Shown: positions 11,762 through 25,039, counted from the first letter of the stretch. The stretch is DNA of 64,000 bases from Topomyia yanbarensis (GCF_030247195.1 NC_080670.1:209052546-209116545); one strand, 5' to 3'. Notes: generated by a model from the sequence alone, not told the origin. A program made the numbers and translations.

Positions 11762-12575
11762 GTGTCCGACGGGGTACCCGGGTACCTTTTTAGGTTTCAA
11801 TAAATTAAATTTCAATGTTTTATCAATAAATGAAAATTGAAACTTTGTGACATCTTAGAACTTAACTAAGTCAAGCTTTTGGGTTGATAATATTGTTGAT
11901 GTGGTAAGGGGGAAGTGAAGAGGGGCTCATGGTACCCGGGTACCCACAAAACTGAAATGCAAATAACTAAGACAATTTCCAGCCGATTTCGGCACTTTAG
12001 GGTGTTTCGGATTCAGGAACTCATCTACTTTTAGTCTTGGTAAAAATTAATTGGGTTAACTTATTCGGTTCCCGGGACTCCGGATTTCCGGAAGCATGTT
12101 CCGGCGCTGGGATACTATTTGTGAATTTAAATGGAATACTGGCATTATGGGTATCAAAATTCTTGGAATTGCATCAGTAGACTGGTTTTGGAACCCTCTG
12201 GTGATTTGACCACGGAACGGACATTCTGGAGCAGGTTCCCGTGAGGTCGTGTGCAGCCAATACGACACCAAATTGCCATATGATCCAGTAACAATAAATA
12301 GCAGAGTTTCGAGACGCTTTGAAGAGTTTTGCTACTCATATTGCTAGGACATTTGTAAAATTTAAAGATCATACCGTAGTACTGGAACGTTACTCCGGAA
12401 AATCGGGATTAGCAAGAAACAGATCCATTCATGCGGTTCAACTTCGCAGAATCAAAAAGTGGACGATTTCCTGAATCCAAAACACCTAAAAGTGTCAAAA
12501 TCGGTTAAAGAAAGACACAGTCATGAGCATTTCAATTTGTGGGTACCCTCGTCGGTCTGTCGAAGGTTTTTTTTG
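11762..12575. mobile_element. Inverted-repeat element with GGTACCCGGGTACC blocks
   Basis: The segment 11941-12035 (tacccacaaaactgaaatgc, tttcggcactttagggtgtt, tcggattcaggaa) returns in reverse at 12462-12548. The outer flank 'gtccgacggggtaccc' at 11764 matches the complement of 'gggtaccctcgtcggtctg' at 12540-12558. The 14-base palindrome GGTACCCGGGTACC occurs twice in the left arm (11774-11787 and 11932-11945), about 145 bases apart, as if something had been inserted or duplicated there. No transposase frame was seen. No clean target duplication was identified, so the ends are approximate. Confidence 0.6.
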
Positions 12576-12859
12576 TTGGACACAAATGATTCAATTTCGT
12601 TTGGATTCTAGTTACTATCTCAAAATTAGGAATACATTTCGATACATAATGGGGAGATTTCGCTCCGCTAAGGAAGAGTATCACAGCCAACATATATCCT
12701 TGAGGCAACTCGTTGGCTTCCTGTTATTGATCTGAAAAGTTGCCGTCACCTTGAATTATGGACTGCTAAGGTATCGCTGAACGACTCCAATGAGATTCCC
12801 TCCGAATTCTCTAGGCACTGGTGAAACGGCCCGAGCGTCATTTCTCTATTCTAAAATTA

Positions 12860-13850
12860 AATTCACATCCCAGTTATACGCTGATGATGTCGCGAGACGT
12901 CAACTGCCATATCTTTTGGGGACCTCCCATTACAATTCCGGGAGTAGCACCAATCCACTTGGTATCCGGTACTGTCGACGTTAGTGAAGGTAAAGCGAGG
13001 TAGAAAACAAAATCGGTTGTAGACCTGAATCAAATTTGGTGAAAAATTTGTCAGCGAAAGCTTCAGGATTCTTTTCAGGGTTTCGAAGTACTTGCTCATT
13101 TTGTTGGATATCTACTTCGGGCCAATGATAGCTGTTCCGAGCCGTTTTTATTGCCTGCCACTGAGGATGTTAATCATCTGCTACAACTGAGTTCCACGAT
13201 GGATTACACGATGATTCTGTCCAAGGAAAGAAACGAACTCTTCAGCGGGTCCTTCGAAGTATTCAGGTGTCGGCGGAGTAATGCAAAACTTTCTTCTCAT
13301 CGAATTTGTTCATTTTCAAGGACGCAGGACCTAAGTACCAACGATACATCCGGGCGCACAATTGAGCTACCATGTTTGTTAAGGAATTCACAGCCTCTAC
13401 GGATATTCGGATTCAGTAACATGGATCATGAATTCAGGAAGTTCCTCCGATGAAAGCTCTCGGCATCTACTGATCGTGTGATAGACGTTTTCTTCATATG
13501 AGTCATTCCGGTAGATCGAAGCTGTGACCTGAAGTAGTTTGGGGATAATTGGTCGTAGGGGACTGGAGCAGGTACCACTACCCTTCATTTTTATCGAACG
13601 ATCCAAGTTTCAGCGATAGAACTGGAGCAATTTGTCGACTTCAGGGCCGAAGAAACACGTTTCTGGGGAGTAGTACTTCTACCGTTGTTTAAAAAGACCG
13701 CGTTACTTGTCTCGACCACTTCGATAAACTGCCCAGGAGCCGAGTTAGTAGTTGTTTGACGAGTTTGTGAATTTTTTTCCAACTTGCGGAAACTGGGTTT
13801 ACGTACTACGATTCTGTATAAGCCGCTAGTTGACGTCATTTCGATTCAAT
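12860..13850 (-). pseudogene. Degenerate coding-like segment, copy A (unknown family)
   Basis: On the minus strand near 13117-12975 a broken frame reads PEVDIQQNEQ then LRNP then FADKFFTKFDSG. The same peptide pattern (PEVDIQQNEQ, LRNP, FADSLLTKFES) recurs at 16740-16600. A second block, at 13480-13570 ('gatagacgttttcttcatat', 'gtagatcgaag'), matches 16950-17035. Two diverged copies sharing protein-level signal suggest a former gene or retroelement ORF. The family is not recognised, and stops and frameshifts interrupt both copies. Confidence 0.45.
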
Positions 13851-14900
13851 ATTCCTTCTTCAAAGTGTAATTGAAACCTTTCCGAGCAATGTCACTTGCT
13901 GTCAGAACCAAACATTATTAAAACAGGTTAGTTTGTCAGTTTTTGACGATTCGAGCCTGTGTACCTTCTCAAGGTGGCTTAGCAGCAAATGTTCTGGGTG
14001 TCGGTATCGCTAGTGGAGCATGGCGATTATTCGTTGAACCGACTTTGGAAGAAGAAAGGGGTCTCGCAGTAGTCTCACCAGAATATCCAAGTCGGAATAT
14101 CTGCAGGCTTCGGTGACGACTTGTTAAACATCGAAAAAAGTGACGACTCTACTGGTTTCCACGAGAAAATCGGAAGATTCTTCGTAAGCGTGCTCTGCTT
14201 ATTGTGGTATCGACGATCTGTAGCTCCAGTCCGTATGGAGCTGTATCGCCGATCTGCTTCTGGTTTCTTTCCATGCAAACATTTATAAATAACTTTTGTT
14301 CATTTGTCGAACGTCGGATAACGCATTCAATCGTAGCTCTACGAAGTACATTTGATCCCGACAAACCTCCTCGAACTGCTTTATGCGGCACACATGTTCC
14401 TGCTTTTCCTGCAGTTCTCTCTGTTGTTGAAGATTTTGTCCCACGATCTCCCGTTCCCAAGGCTCTCGATCATCCACCTGTAGCTTCTTTTAAAGTAGCT
14501 ACCGGTCTATACGCATCTTTCTTTCCTTCAACGCATTATTCATTTCAATCTCCTTCAGCCCACAAGAACTCTACGTTCATTTCCTTCGCCAAACGCTTCT
14601 TATCCACTTGCATTGCTTTGATATTCGTTGCAAGTGACGATGACGGGTTTTCGCGATCGAACTATCTAAATCATCTGGATTCATCTTCGTACGGGAGACC
14701 TTCTTCTGTTTCTGGTACAACTGGTAAACGAGCGGGTGGACTTCTTCCAAGCAGAACAATATCTTATCCGTTATTGTCGTAACTTCTACGCAACGGGAGT
14801 GACACCAGAGCTCACAACTGTCAGATGCAAACCTCGATCTGAGTTGATACCTTCCCGACAGTTCCACAAGCCGTTCTTGTGAAGTCCAGGTTTATTTTAG
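13851..14900 (-). pseudogene. Possible Bel/Pao-type Gag remnant (PHD-like finger and coiled coil)
   Basis: The minus-strand frame at 14577-14867 carries SDSCELWCHSRCVEVTTIT followed by ILFCLEE, resembling the second half of the PHD-like zinc finger (C..C..WyH..CVgV..W.C) found at the start of Gag in mosquito Bel/Pao retroelements. The first half of the finger (CRNC..) appears in another frame just upstream, implying a frameshift. Further downstream at 14283-14477 a frame contains VGQNLQQQRELQEKQEHVC, a coiled-coil-like segment as expected next in such Gag proteins. No protease, reverse transcriptase or LTR was recognised, so the assignment is tentative. Confidence 0.4.
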
Positions 14901-16479
14901 GGACGCAGTCTACGCGAACACGTGAGTGGATAAAGCTCCACGGAACGTTTACAAGCGGCCACTGTATTTGGCTGTCGGGATGGTTTTTACACTACCGTAT
15001 TATTGACAGTTGTGGTTTGGTGAGATAATTGTTGGCGAAGGCTCCAAGATTGTCTTCAACTGTACGAAATTGGGAAACAAGGACTCCGTATCCCTTGTGA
15101 AAGACAAATTGTTTCTTGTTCTGTCGTTTACTATACCTTTCCTCTCTTTGGCCGTTTAAGAAATCATAATTATTGACCAAAAGTCGCATGAGGCACCTAG
15201 TCTCTTGATTTTGGGGATAATTATAGCTAAGGATATGAGAAGATTCCGTTTCCCCAAGTTTCATTGAAGGTTTAGAGCAGGACACGACTAATGGCGAGTG
15301 ATTCAGTACAAGGTAGGCGATCTTATCGAGACTAGTCGACTTGCCCTTACACGAGGAGAGTAGACAATTTTGATCCAAAAAAAAAAAAATCGACCCTATA
15401 GTTCTGATCGGAATCAGGCGTGAGACATCGTAGGCTATCACGCGGGATTCGCCCAATAAATACAGTTAAATTCCTGGGCATTTCAGATGCTACAGCGGGT
15501 TGTGTGCTTCTTGCAAAAGTCTTTCTGTTCGAACTAATATTCGTAGCTTCGCTGGATGGAGTATCCAAAGCGGGCTGGGCACCACGAGCATTCGGCAACG
15601 GGTCTGCGACTGGAAGCTTCCTGTGTAGTCTTGTCTTAGAATAGAATGCTTATTCAACTCCAACACTCCTGAGATTCATTGGCTCATCAGATATGGTACT
15701 TCGAGACTATTTGGGGTTCCTGGTGTTGTTATTCTGTTTTCTTCTATCGAGTGAATGACTCCGTATCCTGTACATTCGGCCTGATCAAGTGCTGTATGTT
15801 GTTCTTCGTGGTACGATACTTGATACGTGGGGAATCTGAAGGGATCTCATCAGCGACATGTTTTTTTCCTGCACTACGTGACTACTAGGAAGCGATTAGA
15901 CATACAACTGGGTATTTTTCCCACAGGTTCAATTCAAAGCGCATTAACAGAAGACTTCAGATCTTCAGTGGTTTCGAGCGCGGTTCGCTTAGAGAGACTC
16001 CTTGCCGTTGATGCCCGCACGGTATCCTAGCCATACTAAACAGTACTCCAGAGGTAAGGACAGTAGCGTGGAAAACCATACGTTCTTTCTAGTAGTTATT
16101 TTCTTGTGAAAAATCATTGTGATAGTCTACTGTTTCCTTCCGAGGATATGTCTGCGGTACCTCCCACCGTCCCGTACTTACAGCCGTTGGGAGAGCATCG
16201 GTTTGACCTGGAACATCCCCAGACAGGGTCGATACGTGCAGATATTCTGTATTTCTCTGCACGTGGTCTAATCGTTGTTATGTTTGTTGTTTCTTCATGT
16301 GATTTGACTTTGTTACTGTTGCTTGGTCCCCTGTTTTGTTTAATCATGTTTCACCCAGATTTCCTTGGACTCTTCACGTGGTAGTGCAATTGCCCGAATC
16401 TACAAAAACCCAAATAAATGCTGGTGCTGATTCCCTTTCGTAAGGTGAACTTGTGAATCGTCAATTTACAAGACATTCT
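14901..16479. other. Unassigned part of the transposon graveyard
   Basis: Open frames of 60-154 codons occur on both strands (the longest is 14992-15456, minus), but none shows a domain I recognise. Base use is richer in G+C than the flanks, in keeping with decayed retroelement coding sequence. Confidence 0.4.
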
Positions 16480-17110
16480 TCGCTACACAGACGAGTAGAC
16501 TTTATGGCGTGCTATTGAGGACACCAATGGAGACATTTCCTGGGGATTGGTACTAAGAAGGTCCCCACCTAAAAGGTTTAAGGGCATCCAGAAGAGTTCT
16601 TTTGGTTTTGACTCGAATTTGGTGAGAAGGCTGTCGGCGAAATCTTCAACATTTATTTCGGCTGAACATAGTTGAGAAGTAGAAATTCTTCCGACGACAG
16701 GGTTTCGAAGTAATTGCTCATTTTGTTGGATATCTACTTCGGGATTGCTATTCCGTTTCATAAGAATCGTTTTCCTCGCTTGACACTGATGGTATTTATC
16801 ATCTTTCGATAATCGGAGGAGTCCTCGCTAATTCGGTCTAAGATAAAGGACCAACTTTTCAACGGCATCCCTTTGAAAGATTTCGGAATCGGCTGGATCT
16901 TGAGCTTAGCAAGTTCGTCGATGAGTAGCCTTGGTATCTAATGACTGTTAGATAGGCGTTTTATTCATATGCGATTAATTACAGTAGATCGAAGATCAAG
17001 TACCCGCGACGTGGGGGTGAGTAGTCGTAAGACACTAGATCACGGGTCTCTTCCCTGCTTTCACCCGCTTTCTCGTTAGCTGCTTCATCGGTTTAAGAGT
17101 CGTGGAATGA
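16480..17110 (-). pseudogene. Degenerate coding-like segment, copy B (unknown family)
   Basis: Paralogous to 12860-13850. The + strand string 'gctcattttgttggatatct' with 'acttcggg' occurs at 13093-13120 and 16714-16743, and the minus-strand peptide PEVDIQQNEQ with LRNP and TKFES is shared. The 92-codon frame 16483-16761 covers the best-preserved part. The copies have diverged by both substitutions and indels. Confidence 0.45.
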
Positions 17111-17529
17111 CTACCCGTGAGATATGCGTCTTTCGTTTCCCCAAGAAGGTAAGCCATTGTCCGTCGTGGTCCACTCTAGTATCGAACAACTACGTTTTTT
17201 GACAACCGATTCCTGCTGTCCCATCAGATCAGTCCAGCCGAGTTTGCAGCGAACAGTGCTTGGATCTACTGCGCTCCAATATTCACTTCAATTGGAACAA
17301 ATGAGTGGAGGTTGTTCAGCCCGATTAGAGTATTCAGTTGGTTGTCGAACGATTCGACTTATAACCCGCTTATCCGCCGGCAACTCTACGGCGTTCAATG
17401 TCTGAAGAATTAGCAACATTTCATCTACCTTATGAACGTGGTAACTCTTCCACGTGAGCGATGTCTGTCGTACACTTGATGGTATGCCTCTTCTCGATGT
17501 CTACGAGTCCCAAACGATCTACTAGTGTA

Positions 17530-17751
17530 CTATTGATCATCCCCAAAAAGGCGAACTGGACTTCCTCGCCAATGCACCTGAACCAAGATAATCCGCAACA
17601 TCATCATGCAAACATTCAGGGAGTCAGACCTCTCGTGAAGTTTTGATCCGTCGGTGAATAGCTTTAGGTATTTGGAGTATTTCCGTTCAGTACTACAGTG
17701 CACTCGATAACACATTGGGAGATTTCTGTTCTCGAGTCCAGTTCGGTTCAA
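17530..17751 (-). pseudogene. Possible RNase H fragment of a retroelement
   Basis: The minus-strand frame contains KYLKLFTDGSKLHE, which matches the start of retroelement RNase H domains (hydrophobic strand then YTDGSK, with the first catalytic Asp). The following residues do not continue the domain well. If real, it belongs to a LINE of the I/LOA type or another RNase H-bearing element, not to the R1 relic further on, because R1 elements lack RNase H. The call rests on one motif. Confidence 0.35.
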
Positions 17752-18274
17752 ACATGTCTTCCGGTTCGGTGGAGTCGAGTAAAGTTAAGAAAAGCTCAAG
17801 GCAGTGCCTGAAAGAAATGGTATCAAGTGGAGCAAATTTCAAGACTATTCGACTGCTCATCTCTTTCTATTACAAGAATCAGCTCAGCGATATTTGGCAA
17901 AGCATTCCCAGATTATTCGTGCCAGATATTGAGGTTCTTTAAGAAGCTTAACGTACTGGGTGATTTAACCATTAGAGGACCCAGAGACAATAGGTTCGAT
18001 GAGAGAGCTTAGTGAACCAACCCGCTAAAACAACTACCGATTCCTCCCCGGAACTACGGCATTACTTCGGGGAGAGATTTTGTCATGTGCACAGCATACG
18101 AATCCAATAACTTAGTAGTTAGTTGTCCTTGGTTTACAACGTGGCAATTCCTGTATGGCAGTAGGAAAGCTAGCTGTGGGTCGAGAATCAGTCCTCTTCC
18201 TCTACGAGGAATATTCCATCGGCAAACTTGTCTAATTTACTGACCCTTGTTTCATCGAGAACCACTTTCTTGTC

Positions 18275-18560
18275 GAGCTCCCGACTTGTTTGCGAACTAC
18301 TCGGTCTAGTCCCTGACCATGTACCTAGCCTCCGACGGAGAATTCCCAGACGAGAGAAGTTAGCGCGAAACCGAACCAACCAGTTAGGTGCCGAGGTCAG
18401 TTCGGCGATTGCGGTGGAACAGGGCCCCGACGACCCGAGACTCGTGGTGTCTTGTCCTGGTGTACTCAGTCTAGTCCCCGGTGGTGTTTACACCGACCGA
18501 GAGTTCCCCGGAGAAAGAAGTTCTCCCGATACCGATTCTTCTTTGGTTTTCGCTATATTT
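18275..18560. repeat. Two imperfect direct repeats of about 170 bases
   Basis: The block beginning 'actcggtctagtccctgac' at 18299 and continuing 'gacggagaattccc', 'gagagaagtt' and 'cgaaaccg' is echoed at 18464 by 'ctcagtctagtccccggtg', 'accgagagttcccc', 'agaaagaagtt' and 'cgataccg'. A weaker echo ('gagagttcctcggcgg', 'tttctcccgacaccgat') occurs at 35190-35228. The repeats lie just beyond the 3' end of the R1-like relic and may be its untranslated or ORF1-related sequence. Confidence 0.5.
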
Positions 18561-18689
18561 CTCTCGGGCAAACCGGTAGGGTGCTGTGGTCCGTCTGGCG
18601 ATTCCGGGTGGAGCGTGGCGTCCGGTTCGCTGGCGCCCCGGCTACCCAAGCCTGGTGCTCTGTCGTTGTCTAGCCTACTCCTGCGAAGA

Positions 18690-21030
18690 GTTTCCTGGCG
18701 GTGCTTTCTCTCCCGTAACCGTTGCTCGCTATCAATTACGCCATTTTCGCTGTTGACCGCGTTCCACGTGTTTACGTCGCTTGTCATTCTGTAAGCTCCA
18801 TTATCCGGGTTGATGTCGCTTCAAACCTCGGACATTCGAAAACTACATGCTCCGGTGTCTTCTCTACGTTCGCACACCCCGGGTACAATGGTGACGTTGC
18901 GTGCTCGAACCGATGAAGATACTTCCTGAAGCAGCCGTGGACCGACAGGAGCGATGTCCGTGCTTTCCATTGACCCACGGTGACAAGTTTGGGTTGGACC
19001 GGTAGGTCTACCTTTCTTTCTCCGTATTGTCCCATTCCTGCTGTCACGTCACCATCGAATCGATTCTCACCATCTTCCTAACGTTTCTGGTATTTCTACG
19101 ATTGTAGCGCTTGATATCCTCCAGGCGATAACGTATTTGTCGTAGCTTCCGACGATATTGTTCTCGCAACTCGTAGGCCACCAACCGGAACGTTTAGCTT
19201 TTCGCGATTTCACTTGATTTTCAGCGCCGCACCCCAGGCAGAAAGCCTATATCGCTGCATCGATGACGAAACACTCTGGATATCAGACGCCTCGTCCTGT
19301 TTCTCGGACCGCCTACCTTTGGCATGATCCTCGCTATTGCATTCATTTCCTTCTCCGACTTTTTACAGACGTAGTCGACGTGGTTGTTTCCCAGTTCGTG
19401 CTCTCCGATGGTGATCTGCATCCGCTGAACCGCTTTGCAGTTGCTGTTGGTCTGCACATCCACATCTGTCTTGGAGTGAGCTATCTGCAGCTTGACAGCG
19501 TCCATCCAGTTCTCGATAGTGTCTACCGTCACCGACACCTTTACTTCAACTAGTGTGTTAGTGACACGTCGTCCGCGAAACCCACGGTTTCCTGAGTAGC
19601 CGCAGTGTCAATACCCCATCGTACATCCTGTTCCAGCAAGTTGGACCGAGAACGGAGCCCTGAGGAACGCCCGCTGTGACTCACATTGACTTTTGCCCTT
19701 CGTTTGTCCCGTACTTTACTCTGGAAGTAGCTCTTTAGGATCCGGCATGGTCATTACGTTTATCGCTGCAGCGATTCTCAGCTGGCGCTGTTGAACGGAT
19801 TCTTCACATCTATCGTAACTACAGCATAGTGACGATTTCCTTCTCTAGCTTCTGTTTAGGTGCCTTCTCAGCACTCCCGAGCATTAGTCCGAATTAGTTC
19901 CAATGTCGATACTTCTTTGTGGAATCCGAACTGCATCTTGGACAGTCCGCACTCACCCTCCGTGCGTTTAGTCAGCCTGTTAAGGATAATTCTTTCCAGG
20001 AGTTTTCCCTCCTATACTGTAGCCTATACGAGGATGGATCGCCCGCTGATTTCCCTAGCTTTGGCAGCTACACCAGCTTCTGTACCTACTACATTTCGGA
20101 GAAACTGCCTTCAGCTAGAAACTTCTGCAGCACCACTCTGAACATATACGGATATGCGCAGCTTTCAGCGCCACGTTTGGTATTCCATCCGGACCGGGGT
20201 GTTTCTTTGATTTTATTCGCATCGACTTTTCTTCGAGCTCATCGTTAGTCACTTGCCACTCGTCTGTGTTTGCGCCTTCTTCTTAGCCGTACGGTGTCGG
20301 TGACACCGTTCTTCGGGGAGAGACCCTCAACCTTTAGTTTGCCACGGTACATTTCAGCTGACGTCGACGGAGCGCCTCGAAGCGATTGGCGCCAACTTTT
20401 TTTATCACAGCTCCTTATGGTAAAATAGCTTAGTAAGCTTGTTGCTCGGTTTTAAAGCGGCTCTAGCTTCCCGAAACGTCGCCTTGCGCTTCCCTCTCAC
20501 TCTCCGATCTTGCTCTCTAAGCCTGCCACAAGCCGTCACAATCATTCTTGTTAGATCAGCCGCATCAACGTTCTTCATCCCGCTGTCCAGCCGAAATGCC
20601 TCAAGAAGGAGGTCTTTGTTGAACGAATTTCCACTTCAGTTTGCTGGTCGTCGCTCTCCGTGCAGTAGCAGCAGGGTTCCGTTGGCCAATGCGGAATCGC
20701 CTGACATGGTTGCTATGGGGATGCTTCTCGCACACTTTCCAGACCGTGTCCGTTTCGTGAGCCGATTAACATCCAGTTTTGTCACGATACCAGGAACCAT
20801 TTAGCTCCCCGCTTCGCCATGATCTACTCGTTGTAGTCCTCGGCGGTAGATCTAGCTTCCGCAACGAGCAGACCGGTAGGTGCCGAGGCAATACTTGCCC
20901 TGGTGGGTTCCAATGGTCCTGCGTCAATGACTGGAGGAAGAGCAGCGCACAGGTAGTTATTCGGTTGTCGTTTAACTACGGCAGAATTGACTTCTCCGGG
21001 TTATTTAGTCGGATAGACTTAAAGTTCTCT
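18690..21030 (-). pseudogene. Degenerate R1-clade LINE (ORF2: reverse transcriptase and C-terminal domain)
   Basis: On the minus strand the order is as in R1-type ORF2, with frameshifts throughout. The catalytic-core block AGVPQGSVLGPTCWN maps to about 19675-19630 and VGFADDVSLT to about 19590-19560, so the DD pair is kept. IENWMDAVKLQIAHSKTDV and RMQITIGEHEL lie in the frame 19221-19538, with NAIARIMPKVGGP further on. WDNTEKER and NLSPWVNGKHG follow, then HGCFRKYLHRFEHATSPL and EKTPEHVVFECPRFE in 18784-19047, the C-terminal Cys/His region, and NTWNAVN near 18760. Upstream DNA to about 21030 is probably endonuclease remains but is too decayed to show motifs. The element is dead. Confidence 0.88.
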
Positions 21031-21551
21031 TAACGACCTACTTCGTGTTACCATAGATGATATTGCTACTTGTTCATGTTTCGAGGGCTGCCAATTCGCT
21101 TTGAACCTGCCTGGCAACAGCTGCTGGTTTCCTAAAGAAGCGTATTTCCAAAATCACTGATGTCCTCGACATGACACGAGCTAGCATAATTCGTCATGTA
21201 GTTTGTTGCTTCTACCTGCTATTTGATTTGGACGGTCATTGAAGGTCTTGACGTAGTGATAGCCAGACGCCTTTCTGGATTCTTGCCTCAGAAAAAGGTA
21301 CACTGTGTATATTTTGTTCAACGACGCATTTCAAACATTTACGGTACTGGTGAGCATCCTATCGCTGTAATTGAAGTACTTAGTCCAATAATTACAGAGG
21401 TTTCTCCACTCCGAATCGTGCTTCAAGTCATGGTTCAGAGAAACGGCTGGATGCAGGCGACTGTGACTGCCATGTTCAAATCTGTCTCTGGCGTTGCACA
21501 ACACGTGCCCCATAATTGTTCTTTTCAAATTCTATTTCTATTATTTTGAAG
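21031..21551. other. Unassigned stretch
   Basis: Open frames on both strands (for example 21223-21549, +, 108 codons) show no domain. Nothing else was recognised before the SINE that begins at 21552. Confidence 0.4.
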
Positions 21552-21790
21552 GCGCCGGTAGTTGAGTGGTAAGCGTGACTGCTTCTCCCGTCAGTAGCTC
21601 CTGGTTCAATCCCTGTGGAGATCGGTTGAATTTTCTGAAGTAAAAAAAAACTCTGATCACGTCTTCCTTCAAAAGAGAAGAGGAATCGTTGATCCCGGTC
21701 TATTTTGATGGATCGATATCTGGAATCCCGATGGTCGAGTCGCCTCTTCAGCGTCTACAACTCTGAAAGAAGCAGAGAGAAAATTGTATG
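21552..21790 (+). mobile_element. tRNA-derived SINE of a second family
   Basis: The head reads 'ggtagttgagtggtaagcg' (A box TAGTTGAGTGG) and, 45 bases on, 'ctggttcaatccctgtgg' (B box GGTTCAATCC), with tRNA-like spacing. A 150-base unrelated body follows, ending near 'gaagcagagagaaaattgta'. The head differs from the SINEs at 2562, 31774 and 41114, so this is a separate family. No clear flanking duplication was found. Confidence 0.7.
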
Positions 21791-22427
21791 ATCAGAACAA
21801 CTTAAGGTTAGTCGTGTGTTGGCGATTTTGCCGTCTCAGCACTTACTTCGTACTTTTGGTATTTTTGGCACAGTTGGTCTGTCTGAGCTTCAGCTGCACT
21901 TCTGCTTTCAGGGATTTAAAAATCACTTTCGATATGTTTCACTCGTTTTCGGTCTTTGCGTTACTCGCTGTAGGAATAGAGATAACGGCTCTTGGTTATG
22001 TTCGATTAATAATTTAAAAATAGCAAATATTTCAATATTCATGGTCGCTAGTCATCAATGTCCCCGCAAGGAAATAATTCCAACTACCCGTCCATAATTT
22101 GGTAATAATAGTAATAATGTGCAGTTTTATTGTACATTTCAGTTTCAAGTTTACTGGAACCAGTAATATTGTTCTAAGAAGATTTGCAATTACGACTCAC
22201 CTACACGCTAGAGCTTCAATTTTAAAATATTCAATTTGTCTAACACATTTTGTTTTGTTGTTTCACAGCATTTAATAGAATGTAATGAGACGCAAAAATA
22301 ATACCTTTTGTTTGTTCGATATATATAGATATATGTATAAGTACGGACAACCATCACTATTAGCAAAAAAACTGATCACGATTCTGTTTCCTCTTACATA
22401 TGTACCTTTGTGTCATCGGTTTCAACA
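21791..22427. other. Intergenic stretch downstream of the Pax6 gene
   Basis: AT-rich DNA between the SINE and the Pax6 3' region. No gene was seen; the open frames at 21784-22097 have no domain. Part of it could be Pax6 3' untranslated sequence if a more distal poly(A) site is used. Confidence 0.4.
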
Positions 22428-22433
22428 TTTATT
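22428..22433 (-). terminator. Candidate poly(A) signal of the Pax6 gene
   Basis: TTTATT on the + strand is AATAAA on the coding strand, about 185 bases beyond the TAA stop of the Pax6-class gene. Other signals further downstream are possible. Confidence 0.4.
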
Positions 22434-22616
22434 TTACGTTTTTTTTCAATAGTAAAGTGATAAAGAGAGATTCGGAGCGCACCACAAATACTGCAACGGT
22501 TTCTTCTTCCTTGTTATGGCAATCATCGTCATATCAAACATCATCATTATCATCAGCATCAACATCAATCCACAGGGGAAATCTATCGCGTCGTCACCCC
22601 CCATTGACGCTTACCA

Positions 22617-24554
<1,938 letters not shown>

Positions 24555-24711
24555 ACTAAATCCAGTTCGGAACAGTGAGGATATGCAAGAATTGGAGGAA
24601 GAATCGAAAGAAATACGAGACTGTCAGAGAGTAAGCAATTGGAGTACTGTTTTCAAACCAAACCAACTAAAGAATGAACAACTGTGTGTCCGCTCCGGTT
24701 GCAGAATCCAT

Positions 24712-24745
24712 CATCGTCATCATCATCATCATCATCATCATCATT
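24712..24745 (+). repeat. CAT trinucleotide microsatellite
   Basis: Eleven or so tandem CAT/TCA units lie about 160 bases upstream of the predicted Pax6 start codon. The open frames across it (poly-Ser on +, poly-Asp on minus) are produced by the repeat. Confidence 0.85.
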
Positions 24746-24949
24746 AGCAACACTATCAGAGCCAACAACAATACTTACGGGAACAACACTTCCGGCTATT
24801 GTCGGAACAATCGGTGGTGGTGAAATGCCACGCGTTACCATTTTGGGGTGCGATGATGCTGTGGAAAGCAGTGTGATGTGGTGGAGAAGGGAAAAGTTGA
24901 GGGAAAATGGAATAACCAGTCAGAATGTGTTGAACGTGGGGGTCTGTCG

Positions 24950-24987
24950 CGCCTGTCACCAACAGATGCGCCTGTCACCAACAGATG
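24950..24987 (+). repeat. Perfect 19-base tandem duplication
   Basis: The 19-mer cgcctgtcaccaacagatg occurs twice head to tail. Each copy contains an E-box-like CAGATG. It lies about 400 bases upstream of the Pax6 start codon, so a regulatory role is possible but not shown. Confidence 0.85.
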
Positions 24988-25039
24988 ATTTTCCCCTTTT
25001 TTTCGCTGCGGCGTGTGCCGCATTGTGTGTAGCATGAAT

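Noticed and set aside
14204..14782. 192-codon plus-strand frame
   Set aside because: It lies opposite the possible Bel/Pao Gag remnant and has no domain; probably a shadow frame.
18228..18794. 188-codon plus-strand frame
   Set aside because: It runs antisense across the R1 relic's 3' end and the paired repeats; no domain.
21552..21625. Functional tRNA gene
   Set aside because: Good internal promoter boxes, but no complete cloverleaf seen and a long unrelated 3' body; called a SINE.
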